In this document: in pieces, positions 25,139 through 36,140 of the stretch
How positions within the stretch are numbered: position 1 is the stretch's first letter
How the letters are laid out: each line of letters begins with the position of its first letter
Assembly: GCF_003171515.1 (NCBI RefSeq)
Contig: NC_089392.1
Coordinates: 1,860,001 to 1,924,000 of the forward strand
Reading direction: 5' to 3'
Length of the DNA: 64,000 nt
Source of the DNA: Pyrenophora tritici-repentis
Taxonomy: Eukaryota; Ascomycota; Dothideomycetes; Pleosporales; Pleosporaceae
Program-made: the position numbers and the translations under genes
Notes under the pieces: generated by a model
Database searches by the model: none
Told to the model about the DNA's origin: nothing
Seen by the model: only the letters and a program-made list of their open reading frames with translations

Positions 25139-25967
25139 ATGCGCGCTTCCATCATTCTCGCGATACTCAATACACCTCTCGTCATCCTTGCTCTCCCAAC
25201 AGCTGGGCAAACCTGGGAGGAAATGGTCGCAAGCTGGAATGTCAAGCCGGTTCCCTGTGTCCGTAACCCAGCAATCACTGCGCAACAGACCCAGGAACGC
25301 GCTGCTGCCTTCGTGGACGCTTACCTTACCCACCCTGACATCACCAAGGCGTTCTCTTATATCGCCAAGGATCTTGTTGTAAGTATCTTCTTTTGCTTGG
25401 AAAAGTAGCTCGAAACAATAGCTGATAAACGTAGAATCATGACGAGAACACCAACGATGAGGGGGGCATTGAGGCCTACTGGAAGGTCAAGCCATTCTGG
25501 AACGAAGGCCACCCTGAAATGGTCTGTCAAGATATCAAGGGATCTGAAGTTCGGGTCAAGTACAAGATCTGGACTGGGGCTGCAATCGATCGCTACCGCT
25601 TCGATGGAGGGTGCATCGTTGAGCACGTGAGTGATTATCTCTTTCTTTCGAAAACAATGTTGTTGTCGGCATACACACGGTGTGTCGCCTAATAAGGCCC
25701 AATGTACCGCCTCGATCCTACTTCGGCCCAACTCGGACCCAACGCTATGTATACCTTCGTAGCCCCCACATTCGTAGAATCATCATACACCAGAATACCA
25801 ATACACAAGATTACCTTAGCTACTGTTATTCACCGTACGATCGTACAAGGCCTTCCAACAGTTGTGTTATTTAAACTGAATTGTGCTGACTGAGATGACT
25901 GCAGTGGAACGAAGGAGACGGCATAATGGATGATGTGCCTGGTGCACCTCAAACCTGTACTCTTTGA
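25139..25967 (+). CDS. Small secreted NTF2/SnoaL-like protein, copy A
   Basis: Model join(25139..25378, 25435..25626, 25905..25967), 164 residues; every splice keeps phase 0. The N-terminus (MRASIILAIL, hydrophobic, then ALPTAG) is a signal peptide. The body matches a SnoaL-like/NTF2 cone fold: NHD after a helix pair (AAAFVDAYL, DITKAFSYIAKD), then RYRFDGGCIVEHWN, where the ending GxIVEHW is the most typical part. SnoaL relatives are cyclases or isomerases, but many small secreted ones have no known activity. Its sister gene at 26951 has the same three-exon layout and splice positions, so the two are tandem duplicates. Intron 2 is 278 bases here against 66 in the sister, so extra DNA has entered it. 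Confidence 0.82.
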
Positions 25968-26950
25968 TCCAGAGCGAGGATTGCGATGGGAAATTTGGGT
26001 CAACTGGGCTATTCTATATTGTATATATTGAGATTGAGAGCGCGAATTGAAGACTTTGCAAGAATGTCACCCCGGCATGAAACCTGTCTATTTTTCTCTT
26101 TTATACAGGATAGTCTTGGTGGCGATCTTTTCGATCACATCGTTATGCCCCACAACAACGCTTGGTCGTCTATCTATCAGAATTCTGGTAAACTATATCT
26201 ATCACACCTAATCTTTGACTGACGCCTTTTTCATAACCGCCCACCATGGTATATGAACCCGATGTCTCCCCCGAACATCGCTGACACTCATTCCCTTCCT
26301 CTTCAACTTATCATTACCCTACACAGCTTCTGATACCAGACTTTGTATCACAATTAAGGGTCCAATAACAACCAAATTCACATATGCAAATTTCTTATTT
26401 TATGAATAGTTTCCGACGTTCCAAGCAATTAAGGGTCATAGTTGGTCTTACGATCACGAAATTGTGGCATCGTTGTTTCAAGTCGGTTGGCTGCAGTACC
26501 TAGGTAGTTTTGGGCGGCTGACTATACCAAGCCCGAGTGACCACCAAAGTCGGTACCATTCGGAAAGATGACTGACGACGTTGCTCAGCCCCACAGCGCT
26601 AACTTGGGGCGCAATAACATTAAATAACAACACAACTGCCGACCTGCGTATCCATAACACTGAAACAAGCCGGTTGGTGACGCCGTTGAGCTTAGGCGAA
26701 TGCATGCGGGATATAATAGGCGAGGATAAACTCCCAGGAAAACAGCCGATAGGAGGCGCATTAACGAGGCACAATTTAATACACGAGATTACGCCGTGAA
26801 AGTAGAAATAGCAAGGCAGACAACAGATGAAGAATTAGAAGGTAGTAGTATATAAGGATGGGTGTGAGCTACTAGTCATCACCACCGCATCCATCCTGCA
26901 CTCATTCAGTCAATTGATCTTCAAATCACACCTTAACATCAAAGTTCAAA
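25968..26950. other. Spacer between tandem paralogs, AT-rich
   Basis: About 1 kb that is AT-rich in its middle part. The motif ATTAAGGGTC occurs twice (about 26354 and 26429). No coding signal is seen. A TATATAAGG box at 26849-26857 precedes the next gene. Confidence 0.5.
26849..26857 (+). promoter_or_regulatory. TATA-like box of second SnoaL-like gene
   Basis: TATATAAGG lies about 95 bases upstream of the ATG at 26951, a reasonable distance for a fungal TATA box and leader. Confidence 0.45.
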
Positions 26951-27586
26951 ATGCGCGCCTCTATCATCCTTTCCGCACTCATCGCGCCTCTGGCCGTTTC
27001 CGCTTTCCCAGCAACCGTGGACAGCAGATTCGCTATCGAGGAGCGACAAGCAGCCCCGGTAAAGCCAGCACCATGCGTCCGCAACCCAAGCGCAACAGTT
27101 CAGGAAACCGAACAACGCGCTGCTGCCTTCGCGGATGCTTTCATCCGCAAGCCAGATATTAGCAAGGCGTTTACGTTCATCGCCAAGGACTACATTGTAA
27201 GCATTACTCTGACCCAAATTCGAGACAGGAATGGCAGCTCACCAGCACAGAACCATAACCCTTCTGTGAAGAACGGCTCAGACGCTGCTTGGGAAGTTTT
27301 GTCGCCAATCTGGAATCAACAGAAGATCAAGGTTCTGGGCACGGCATTCAAGTCGCCGCAGAGCTGGGTGAACTATCAAAGCGACTTTGGAAGTGTTGTT
27401 GATCGGTTTCGATGGGAGGGCGGATGTATCGTTGAGCATGTAAGTGTTTTACCTTATGGTCATGAGAATTCAATTGTGATACAGTGTGCTAACTGAGACT
27501 TGTAGTGGGATCAAAATGAAGTATTCCCGACAAATCCTACTGGAACGGACAATGGAGCAGGGCCTAAATGCAAAAGGTCGTCGTAG
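26951..27586 (+). CDS. Small secreted NTF2/SnoaL-like protein, copy B
   Basis: Model join(26951..27196, 27251..27439, 27506..27586), 171 residues, all introns phase 0. The signal peptide is MRASIILSALIAPLAVSA, followed by a short propeptide-like stretch ending IEERQ. Conserved with copy A: PCVRNP, a helical pair (RAAAFADAFI, DISKAFTFIAKD), then NHNP and the closing RFRWEGGCIVEHWD. NHNP and IVEHWD are hallmarks of the SnoaL-like group. Copy B keeps the family form better than copy A: NHNP there reads NHDE, and the WD at the end reads WN. Cysteines in PCVRNP, GGCIVEH and near the C-terminus are shared. It is probably exported; its substrate is unknown. Confidence 0.85.
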
Positions 27587-27874
27587 ATTGAAATCGATCT
27601 GAGCATTGCTCCAACGCGTTGGATACGGGCACGCATATAACAATTTACAAGGATATGCGCATGGCGAGATTCAATTCTGGCAGGGTGTTCCTGCTTCTCA
27701 TGTGAATATTTATTAGCCCGCGCACCGATCTTGTGACCCACATCATGTTAATCCGCTACAACGCCCAAGCAACTGTGACAAACATATCGCCCCTCATGAA
27801 CGATGCCGTTCCTAGAATCCCCTTGAAAGTCGCTCTCAGACCAGCCCGTCTTATAACACTGGCGCAATCCCCCC

Positions 27875-28611
27875 TCAAACATCGAGGATGGTCTTCCCCT
27901 TCCCCTCCTTATTTTCGCCCTCCGGCCTTACGCTCTCCTCCGAAGGTCTTGCAGCGCCTTCTACGTAAAGCTCCGCATCCGCATCCGCATCGAGGTACTC
28001 CTCACCCCTCAACAGACTGTACCTCTCTCCACCTTGACTCGTCTCCTTGATCTGAGGCTTTCCAACAATGAACTCATTATGGCAGTTCGGGCATTCATGC
28101 ATCGTCGGGGCAAAAAGTACTGCCCACATAGCGCGGAACTTGTAGAGGAAGATGTATGCGTGCAGCACCCTATTTATCATTAACGCGGATCTTTGGCCAA
28201 ACTAAAAAGAAAACAACACCACGCAAGTGATCAGACTTACATGTTCAAAATCATCGGCGTCGTTGTATATCCTGCCAACATTCCCAAACTCGCACTCCAG
28301 AGATAATTCACCTCAACAACCCAGATAGGAATCAGGACTGAGATATATGCGCAGAAAGCGGCACCGTCTAGCAGAGCAAATCCGGCAGTTGGAACGCGGC
28401 CGTGACGCCGCTGGTAGTACAGAGTGACTGAGGAAGCGAAAGCCGTCATAGCGAGGGGGATGAAGCCGAAGCAGAAAGCGGTTGCCTCGCGTCTGTACCC
28501 CCAACCATGGCCTTCTGTCGATACGATGGATGTGGCAATGAGGAAAGGCGTAGCGAGTGCGCTACTTGAGAGGGTGAGGATGCGGAGGAAGCGTTCGTTA
28601 GACACAGCCAT
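27875..28611 (-). CDS. Four-helix membrane protein, unknown function
   Basis: Model complement(28611..28241, 28169..27875), 221 residues, with a 71-base intron that splits the codon of Met in NMVLHAY. The first 140 residues hold four hydrophobic segments: near FLRILTLSSSALATPFLI, FCFGFIPLAMTAFASSV, GFALLDGAAFCAYISVLI and LGMLAGYTTTPMILNM. A cytosolic-looking tail follows with a CPNCHNEF pair that could bind metal, then an acidic, Glu-rich end. The four-helix layout is MARVEL-like, but I cannot name the family. The start is the ATG of MAVSNERF, as the codons before it offer no ATG. Confidence 0.75.
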
Positions 28612-29228
28612 GATGACGATAGTGGGGGTCGTGATCTCGTGTGATGTTTGCAGTAGGTAGGGCTGGAACTGAAGATGAGACTTATGCAATCGTATGTATA
28701 TGTCTGGAAATTCGCGACGGTGTAGCCAAACCTACACCTCAAGTACAAAACCTCCGCCAACGCATCCCCCAGGCAACAACAAAAGCCCCCATATCTTTAC
28801 ATCGACGACGCGCACGCAGACAGCACGCCTAGCCCAATCGGCCTCTCATAGCCCACTGCTTTACAAAGCGCCTTGCTGTTCGCGACGCAGTTGAGACGCA
28901 TGTGGCATACGCTAGCTACCCCGAGTTGCGCATGTAGCGTGTAAGCGCAAGGAAGGAGGTGGCTGTGATGCGCGAATTAGGAATAGCGTTGTTAGGCGGG
29001 CAACTCCGGTCTGCCTAGGCGGTTGCGTGCGAGGATGGACATCTGTGCATAGGGCGAAGAGGCTTGAGGAGGCGGAGATGGTAGTGTTTGGATTGCGTGG
29101 ATTTTCTTCGAGGTGTTGATGATTGGTTAGGAAGCGGGGTGGACGAATGGTAAGGGGAGCATATAGGTGGTGCGGAGTTCATATTGCTGCCTTGTATGTC
29201 TAAAGAGAGTTGGGGAAAAGCTTATAGT
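28612..29228. other. Intergenic, no gene seen
   Basis: This is the upstream region of the four-helix protein gene and borders the transposon relic. No coding signal is seen. Confidence 0.5.
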
Positions 29229-29230
29229 TA

Positions 29231-29295
29231 ACGTACCCCACGGGCGAGTTGGCCACACGCCCGAGTTGGCCACCTTTGCCAAGACCCCACCAAAA
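29231..29295 (+). repeat. Left terminal inverted repeat of pogo-type element
   Basis: It begins ACGTACCCCACGGGCGAGTT and ends CCAAAACCACGACT. It is the reverse complement of the right repeat, apart from an extra 17-base segment. Confidence 0.85.
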
Positions 29296-29908
29296 CCACG
29301 ACTTATCGCGATAGTATCGCACTGTAGTTATAGAACAGTAAATAAAAATTGTAGTAAGCTAACTTACTAGGTGGCGCTCCGTGTAAAAAGTATTCGAACA
29401 GGCACTAAGATGTAGGTATAGGCTTGTATTAAGACGAATCCTTGAGGAGCAATCAAGGATTCAGTGAGATGCTATATACGACTATGGCACGTGACTGTGG
29501 CTGGCTCGGGCCGATGGGTCTCCGAAGGGGTCCCTGAGGCCTACCGAAGTATGACCCAGCTGGAGTATCGTGACACTCCGCCTGTAAAGAATTAGCTATA
29601 TCTTTAATAGTAGCGAGCCGAGGAGGAAATCCTCTTATATTAAGATTAAGGATATGCTTAACAAGCACATTCTCCTCTAACTATATCTAATAATCTCTTT
29701 AAGTTAGGCCTATAATCGTATTAAAACATCTTTCTAGCGAGTCGATTGCTAAGCGTACTTCGAGAGACTCCGTAGATAGCTGCAGTACGCCGCTAAGTAA
29801 GAGCCGCGTCTTGTTGGATAGCTTAAATTATAGTTTGAATTTGGTTTTTGTTTGAAGGCTTTTGAGCGTAATTACATTGTGACATCACGCTTAAGAGTTG
29901 AGGAGTCG

Positions 29909-29959
29909 TGGTTTTGGTGGGGTCTTGGCAAAGGTGGCCAACTCGCCCGTGGGGTACGT
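29909..29959 (-). repeat. Right terminal inverted repeat of pogo-type element
   Basis: Reverse complement of the left repeat, ending GGGGTACGT just before the TA duplication. It lacks the 17-base duplication seen on the left. Confidence 0.85.
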
Positions 29960-29961
29960 TA

Positions 29962-30430
29962 TAGGAAATTCTGGGGTCGGAGAGAGAGATAGATAGTTGT
30001 GCCATAGTCGTGGCTGCTGCTTGTCGCGGTCTAGTGGAGATTTTGAGATCTTGCCTTTTGTGGTTAGCAACGAATACCATACACATAGACCCACTTATTT
30101 AATCCTCATCTCGCAATGGTGCTTCGCACGAGCTTGTGTATAATTGTGAAATGAATTGTAAATTGTCTTGTGCCTTGAATCTGAATCCTCGGAATCCCGA
30201 TTCGCTCTCATATGGAGCCCAGCGAGTATCAGCGCTTCCAGAGCCGGCATCATCAGTCCCATCGACGCATTCGTAGTCGTCGCATGATTCCGCCACATGA
30301 TCTTAGTCCGACGGTATTCCAGCACCTTGGACCCTAATGTGCAAAACAGCATGAAACGCGAAATGCTTTTTCCAAAAAAACAGATAGTTTACAAAATCTC
30401 AGATCGTTAACCTTCTTTCCGGAGAAGGTC
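29962..30430. other. Intergenic, no gene seen
   Basis: This lies between the transposon relic and the 3' end of the Pth11-like gene. Short minus-strand frames are present without any family feature. Confidence 0.5.
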
Positions 30431-31895
30431 TCATATAAGTGCCAGCTCAGACTTAGAATGCACCATATCCGGGTATCGAGGTGGGGGTCCACGTGGGTCA
30501 CCGCCGTCCTTTGGAGGCACCGGCGGCGCTCGATGCGCCATTTCCCACTCCATATCGTATGACCTCCTGTCACCGCTAGCGAAAGGGTGGAGGCTGATGA
30601 GCATGTTATCACCATCTCCAAAGCCATCAGACTTCTCCTTGCGTGGCCATGCCCAGCTCGAGGCTTTTGGTTCGGGGGGCTGGCTCTGCTCAGGCTTCTG
30701 GAACTGCTCGAACTGTTCGGATTTTTCCGACTTTCCAAAATTCGAGACCCTCTCGGCTCTCTCACTGGATCTCATGAGCGCGTGTTGCGTACGGTTTCGT
30801 TGTGCCTTGGATACGAGCGGCTTCAGAGTTGGTATCGAAGCGCACAAAATACCAATGTTGACTTCCACCATGGACCAGGTATTGATTGGTAGTGAGTCGT
30901 AAAAGGGGTCGTTCGAAAGCGTTAAGACACGAAGGGATTGGAGTCGGAGGACGGAGGCGAGAAGACTGACGATCCCGAGGCCGAAGATGATGTATAAAGC
31001 AATTTTTTCCCGTGGTGGTCGCGGTATGCTCATTATGAGCTTGACGGGCAGACCAATAATCCAGAGGTCCATGATGATGTGAAAAATCGACGTCACTATG
31101 AGCAGTCAGTATTTCCGGCTAAACCAAGTTTGTGAGTTTGATTTCTTACCATGGTAGAAAACGTTTGAGTCAATACAGGTCCCTTCGACTTTGTTGAAGA
31201 AGTCCCACATCTTATAGAGAGGCGTGCACTGAGTGAAAACCACGATGATGACGACGACTTGATATACGGCGAGAAGGGCGATACTGCCTTGGCAAAGTCG
31301 CTTGAATGTTGAAGTAACAGCTAGATTGATTAGCTTAGGGAAATATAAATAGAGAGTGGCGCGAACCTAGTCGGAGATAAATCAAAAGAATGGATATTTT
31401 AATGAGAGTCATGATCAACTTGTAAGTGACCACAATGGCGAGAACAAGCTTAGTCTGTCAGTTTGGTTTCATAGCTACGTGTATGTGACATACTTTGATG
31501 TTGTTCACCATCTGCGTTGGAGTCATAGACATAGCACTGAAGCCCAGTTTGAGCTCTTTTGCGCCCGCTACGATCTCAACCAAGAAGACTACAGTGCACA
31601 CCTAGAACCCGTCAGCTTACTTTTGGATATGGTCTTTGGTGCAACATACGGTAGCAGCTATCATGGTCCAATCTTCTGGGCCCATGTTCCGGACGATGAC
31701 GCCGCGCGTGTATACTCGGAGAGCAACGCAAGATACTAGCGCTTGTTAGTAACCACGATCATATACACCTGACAATGCGCATGTACCTCCAATGATCGTC
31801 ATCACAATTGACAAGCCGACCATGATGTCCTGTCTTGCTTGCTCGGCACCCGGCGAATACTTGGGGTCGAGCGGGTTGGGTGCTGTGGTAGCCAT
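30431..31895 (-). CDS. Pth11-like integral membrane protein (fungal rhodopsin domain)
   Basis: Model complement(31895..31787, 31735..31650, 31601..31494, 31448..31367, 31320..31150, 31095..30431), six exons, 406 residues; all five introns (49-55 bases) have GT-AG ends and keep phase. Seven hydrophobic segments can be followed: IMVGLSIVMTIIG, WTMIAATVCTVVFLVEIV, LVLAIVVTYKL, SIALLAVYQVVVIIVVF, then three in exon 6. Landmarks of the fungal rhodopsin-like domain are RVYTRG after the first helix, GPEDW before the second, FTQCTPLYKMWD, and DLWIIGLPVKLI. There is no CFEM domain. The C-tail (from about residue 285) is charged and Pro-rich and likely cytosolic. Pth11-like proteins are surface-sensing receptor candidates in pathogens; the ligand is unknown. 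Confidence 0.88.
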
Positions 31896-33552
31896 GATGC
31901 TGTCCGATCAAAATCAATACCTCAGGCATAAAACGAAGAAAAAACTTGGAAAAAATGAACGAATGTGGCACCAACAAGGCAACAAAGCCGGCATCTAAGT
32001 GCCGTACCCTTGGCTCTCTATATCAGTAACGACGGCCCTAAAGAGCCTCATTAGCGACTCAAACCTCCGGTCGCCCAAGGCTCAATGCCCTGAGTACACG
32101 GCTTTATTATGCGTGAAACTGTTTGGTAACCTGGAGGTTGGGATTACAAACAGCGCGCCCATCAGCTGCAAGCGACCAATGGACGCTGCCGGGATTGCTT
32201 GGGAACATGACCCTCGGGTTCCTGAATCGTACAAAGCCGCGCCTCATGAACCGAATGCGTTCGTGGAATATGCCGGAATTAGGCGCGGGGCTTTAGGGTC
32301 ATGGTTCGATCTCCGAGAGATCAAACGTAGGCCTCGTTTCGGGGCTCAACCAGAGGTTCACGGGGACCATAGCCGGTGCCCACTGCAGGGAAGCGAGCTC
32401 TCACAAAGGACTCCAATAATCTGTTTCGTTTCAGTACTGCGTAATCACTCTTTCTCGGCTTCAAGGTTTCCTGATTCAAAGATAAAGGTGCAGCTGAGAT
32501 ACTGCTGTGCGCTTGCACCAACTGTCAATGTCTTCAACGTCTGCAACCGCTGCCACTGCTGTCAACGTTCCATAGTGAAAGTTAATCCGCCTCCCACACG
32601 CGCGTTGGTACAGATAGATCATTCCTCGTGAGGGCCGCAGCGTCAGAAGTTCGTTTCACACGTTCCGCTTGGCTTGGCAGCCACATTGGGGACAAATATG
32701 AAGCCCTATCTGACTCGTTTGGGCTCACATTATATTTCAGTGAGCCTCATAATATGCGATAGCAGGTACGCACTAGATGCAGGACGCTATGTGTGATCGA
32801 ACAAGACGACTTATGATCATAGGTATGTCGCTCTATCGGGGCCCGAAGAAGATTCGGCAGCAGAGATCCCAACACTAGCATCACTTGGCGAGTGAGTGGA
32901 GAAGAACGCAAGATCAGACGGCCATCCGAAGAGATCTGCGCAATGTTCGCATCGTGAACTACTTTTGGCGGTTGGATGTAGGTGGGCCGGAGCGGGTCAG
33001 GATTGCGACACCGGGATCCACGTGGATGTTTCGGGATTGATGACATAAGCGACCGATAGCCGTACAACTCGTCCCATTTCCCAGCCTTCTTTCCACAACG
33101 CAATTGATCTTCATTACAGGGCCCAAATGGGCTTGCAATCATCTTCATTACTCGATCTCGACATGGTACTGAATCCAACATCACGCCATCACGTCGTGCT
33201 GCCCTCCTCATTGAGATGAAGTACTGCACCCACGCGTCAGGCTTTGTCAAAAAGAAGGTGGCTGACTTAGCACACTAAATCTGGACCTTTCGCACTTCTT
33301 GGCCGGCACCGTCATGATACACTGCTACAATCCCTTCTCAATTTTACGAAAATACATTTGGTAAAGCGTAATCTGCTACTCTGTATTTGGAATTATTCAG
33401 GCCAAATTGCGCACTAATGTGAAAGTTGTGGAGCGGAAGAACCTACCCGATCGCCTGCATAGTAATTCTGTTCATCTCATTACATTCTTCTGTAAGTCTG
33501 TCTACGCATCCTAGGGAAGGCACACAGACTTCGCTCCACTTAGCGTACAAGA
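31896..33552. other. Gene-poor stretch upstream of Pth11-like gene
   Basis: Two open frames occur (plus 31999-32631, minus 32747-33250) but they start at GTG and TTG and show no family features or clear exons, so I do not call them genes. The rest is probably promoter of the Pth11-like gene and the 3' flank of the next gene. Confidence 0.4.
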
Positions 33553-34841
33553 TTACATGTAGACTTCATGGACCTGGACGACGTCTTTATTATCGACATT
33601 GGCCGTAGTACTCTTCCGTACAATATGAGCATCCTCCGTGTCAGTACCAGCCATTGCGTCAGGTGGTGGTTCCGGGCCATCCTCGACATGGAAAACCAGA
33701 GAGGCATCAACAAAGTCCAAGTCGTCATCGTTGTCCGGTCGAAAGACCGTGATCTTGGTGATAGTCTTTTGACCAAGCTGAGCTTTGTGTTGCATAAGAA
33801 AGTACGCGAACGCGGCGCCATTTGGTGATCCTAGCCATTGTCAGTATTTGCAGCCACTTGACTATACTATTGCACTCACCGAGAAGCGCATGTCCTTCAT
33901 CTGTAGCAGTCGAGAACTCAGTTCCCGGCCACTTGGCGAGTCTGGCTTTCTTGTTTGTTAGGCTCGATGCGATAAGCTCATTCGTCAAGTCGTTGGAGAT
34001 ACCGACCATGAAGAAATAGCGGATGTTCTTGATGTCCGGATTATTGCGATTCCAATAGCCCCAAATCACATCGGAGAATGCGCGTAACTCCGGAAGCTCG
34101 TCTTTTTTGGGCAATTTACCCCAAAGACCTTTTGCCGAAGCTTGTGGACCCTCTAGGTAAATGCCGTGTATAGCGCCAGCCTTTGTGTTGACGCCAAATT
34201 CGTAGTGTGCCTTTGTTGCCTAGTTTTATTTCATTGTTAGCGCAAGCTGATCAGCCCGGGTTTTACGGAGAACCTACGCGGTATTGCTTCGAATATCCAG
34301 GAACTGTATACCGCTGGTTGACGGCAGGAATCTGATTGCCGTCGTCATCACGACGCTCTGGATCCCAGTGTTCCGTCCTGAAGCATTCATTGTCTCCACC
34401 CTGTGCTTTCGATGTGCCGCTTAGACCGAGGGATTCCACTGCATGGGGAATCTGCCAGTGCTGCGAAATACTACAGCTGTATGTCGCAGGATGAACTGGC
34501 CGCCAGTACCAGTCCTGGAGTTCGGTCTGGAGATCTCCGTTGAATTTGCTCGCTGCTGAAGGCGGCTGACGTGTGTCTCCCATTAGACGGCCAGCGGTCT
34601 GATCGGAGCCCTCTAGACCGCACATCAACGCACCGCCTTTTGCTGTGTACTTTTGCCAGTCTTCCGGACTGGCGGGGTCGTCCCAGAAGGCCACTTTCGG
34701 GCGTGGGCCGTTTAGACTACGCATGGCGAGTACGTGAAATGTGCCATGGGCAAGGTACAGGATGATGAGTTGGACTTTGACCACTCTAGCTACGACTGAA
34801 CATACGATGAAGACTGCAGCAACAGCGACAGTGAGCTTCAT
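33553..34841 (-). CDS. Signal-anchored protein of unknown function
   Basis: Model complement(34841..34278, 34219..33880, 33830..33553), 393 residues, with two introns of 58 and 49 bases that keep phase. I do not recognise the family. The N-terminus has a long hydrophobic run (VAVAAVFIVCSVVARVV and then VQLIILYLAHGTFHVLAM), so the protein is secreted or membrane-anchored. The rest is soluble and mixed, with a Trp-rich part (LQDWYWRPVHP), a few Cys, and a C-terminal half that reads like an ordered domain (IHGIYLEGPQASAKGLWGKL, IRYFFMVGISNDL). The last exon is acidic. Frame continuity across both junctions (YRATKAHYEFGV, LLGSPNGAAFAYF) supports the model. Confidence 0.72.
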
Positions 34842-35176
34842 GGTGGCTGTTGCCCTTTAATCAGTTATACCGAGTAGCAGGTTGAAAACAGAAAGAGCTT
34901 GTAAACACTGTGCGCGTAGGTGAGTGCGTACTAGCGCCAACTAAGAAGGAATGACAGAAGAGAACAAACGGGCCGTGAATAGCGCACGGGACTGTCATGT
35001 AGGGAAGAGAAAAGTGCTCACGGACGTCGCCGTGAATCCACTTCCACAGAAATTGGAACTGTAGGAATGATTGTTACATGCTTGAGAACGGTCGTGATAG
35101 CTATAGAAGTGCGTGGAACTCAGAAATCAAAATACTACAGCGTCGTTCAGCTGTTACTACCCATTTGATAATCATT
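34842..35176. other. Intergenic, no gene seen
   Basis: This is the promoter side of the signal-anchored protein gene and the 3' flank of the F-box-like gene. Nothing else is seen. Confidence 0.5.
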
Positions 35177-36140
35177 CTAAATACCCTCCTCATACCACTT
35201 GTCTATTAGTGCAAGCGCTTCTTCGTTGTCGTGAAACGGAAATTGCACCGTAGCATTGATCTCATTCGATTTGAAAATTGGCCAAACGCGCAGGTTCGTG
35301 ACATTCCTCCACTCGAGTGTCCGCTCACTCGCAAACTTCTTGTACACAATGGGGTATCCAAAGACAATAGAAGTAGGATCATCGGTCGTAGGGATGATGG
35401 AAGACACATCGGTTCCACGTAGGGCAAGTGTCAATCTCACCAAGAGACTACATAACTGCTCCGGCGCACTGGACTCAAGATATGCATTTATCCTCATTGC
35501 CGGATGCCGGTGACAACACTCGATAAGTGAACAAAGGTCTTGGTTGGGGTCCATCAAGGGGTAATGCAAGGGAGAAGACCTCTGTTCGAGATACAAATCG
35601 AAGCAATAGGCTTGTAGAGGCAAGTGTTGGAAATGGTATTTCATGAAGTCGAGAAACATGCGCTCAGCCGTGATACTGCCGTTGGACCCACACCGCGAGG
35701 AGTGGAAGACGATCCGGACGTCCCTTTTTGCAAGCGAGGCTAGCGTCTCCTGGCGTAGCTGCCGGCACGTGTGCTGCAACATAGCCTGGTCATGGTATAT
35801 GGCGTCCTGCCAGCTCAGTCCGTTGTCTTGTTTTGCATCTTCCCAGAGCAGTGTTTTGGGGGTTGAGAAAGATGGGGGATCGGCAGACAGCGGCGGCATC
35901 TGCAGTGGTGAAGAGCTTGTATCTTGGACGTGTGGTGCTGTGGCTCTCAAGGCGGCCGTAGTAGAGAGCGGGTGGGGGTGTGAAGACGTAGGCGTATATC
36001 TCGTCGCGTAGTTCCCGAGGTAGCTGGAGTAGGGGGGGAATTGTTGCTTCTAGCCATGTGTTTTGCCATTGTTGTATACGACTGAGTTTGACTTCGATAG
36101 CTGATGCTTGTTGAGGAAGAGGAACATGAGCTGCTGTCAT
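35177..36140 (-). pseudogene. F-box/2EXR-like protein gene with a frame break
   Basis: The N-terminal part (ATG at 36140) has LLQLPRELRDEIYAYVF, the F-box/2EXR-like motif common in ascomycete proteins of unknown function. That frame stops at 35790. A second frame carries on from about 35900 to 35177 (257 open codons) with a typical second half: WQDAIYHDQAMLQHTCRQLRQETL begins with the first 20 residues common in this family, followed by a long helical region. The frames differ by one base, and no GT-AG intron fits the overlap. The likely site is one of two C-runs, around 35850-35880 (ATCCCCCATC, AACCCCCAAAAC). It may be a real mutation or a base-call error; if corrected, the product would be about 320 residues. 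Confidence 0.6.

Larger units (their letters stand above)
29231..29959 (-). mobile_element. Decayed pogo/Fot1-type DNA transposon with TIRs
   Basis: The element is 729 bases, flanked by TA on both sides (29229-29230 and 29960-29961), the target duplication of Tc1/mariner/pogo elements. Its ends are inverted repeats of about 55 bases starting ACGTACCCCACGGGCGAGTT; the left one carries an extra 17-base internal duplication of the CGAGTTGGCCAC part. Read on the minus strand, the right half (about 29560-29825) resembles the start of a Fot1/pogo transposase: YGVSRSTLSNRL (helix-turn-helix) and then HILNLNIRGFPPRLATIKDIAN (its first 20 residues are diagnostic of the CENPB-type domain). At least four stops break it, and the catalytic DDE domain is missing. 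The element cannot move itself. Confidence 0.85.

Noticed and set aside
29460..29580. A possible solo LTR inside the pogo-type relic (TGGCACGTGACTG to CACTCCG).
   Set aside because: No short direct duplication was found at its edges and it is not bounded by TG..CA ends that match; it may just be non-homologous filler left by the deletion.
32300..32330. GGTTCGATCTCC, also B-box-like.
   Set aside because: The spacing does not fit a T loop, and no cloverleaf can be drawn.
31999..32631. A 210-codon plus-strand open frame upstream of the Pth11-like gene.
   Set aside because: It starts at GTG, has no motif, and lies where the promoter of the Pth11-like gene is expected.
32747..33250. A 167-codon minus-strand open frame.
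   Set aside because: It starts at TTG, has no recognisable domain and no clear splice partners.
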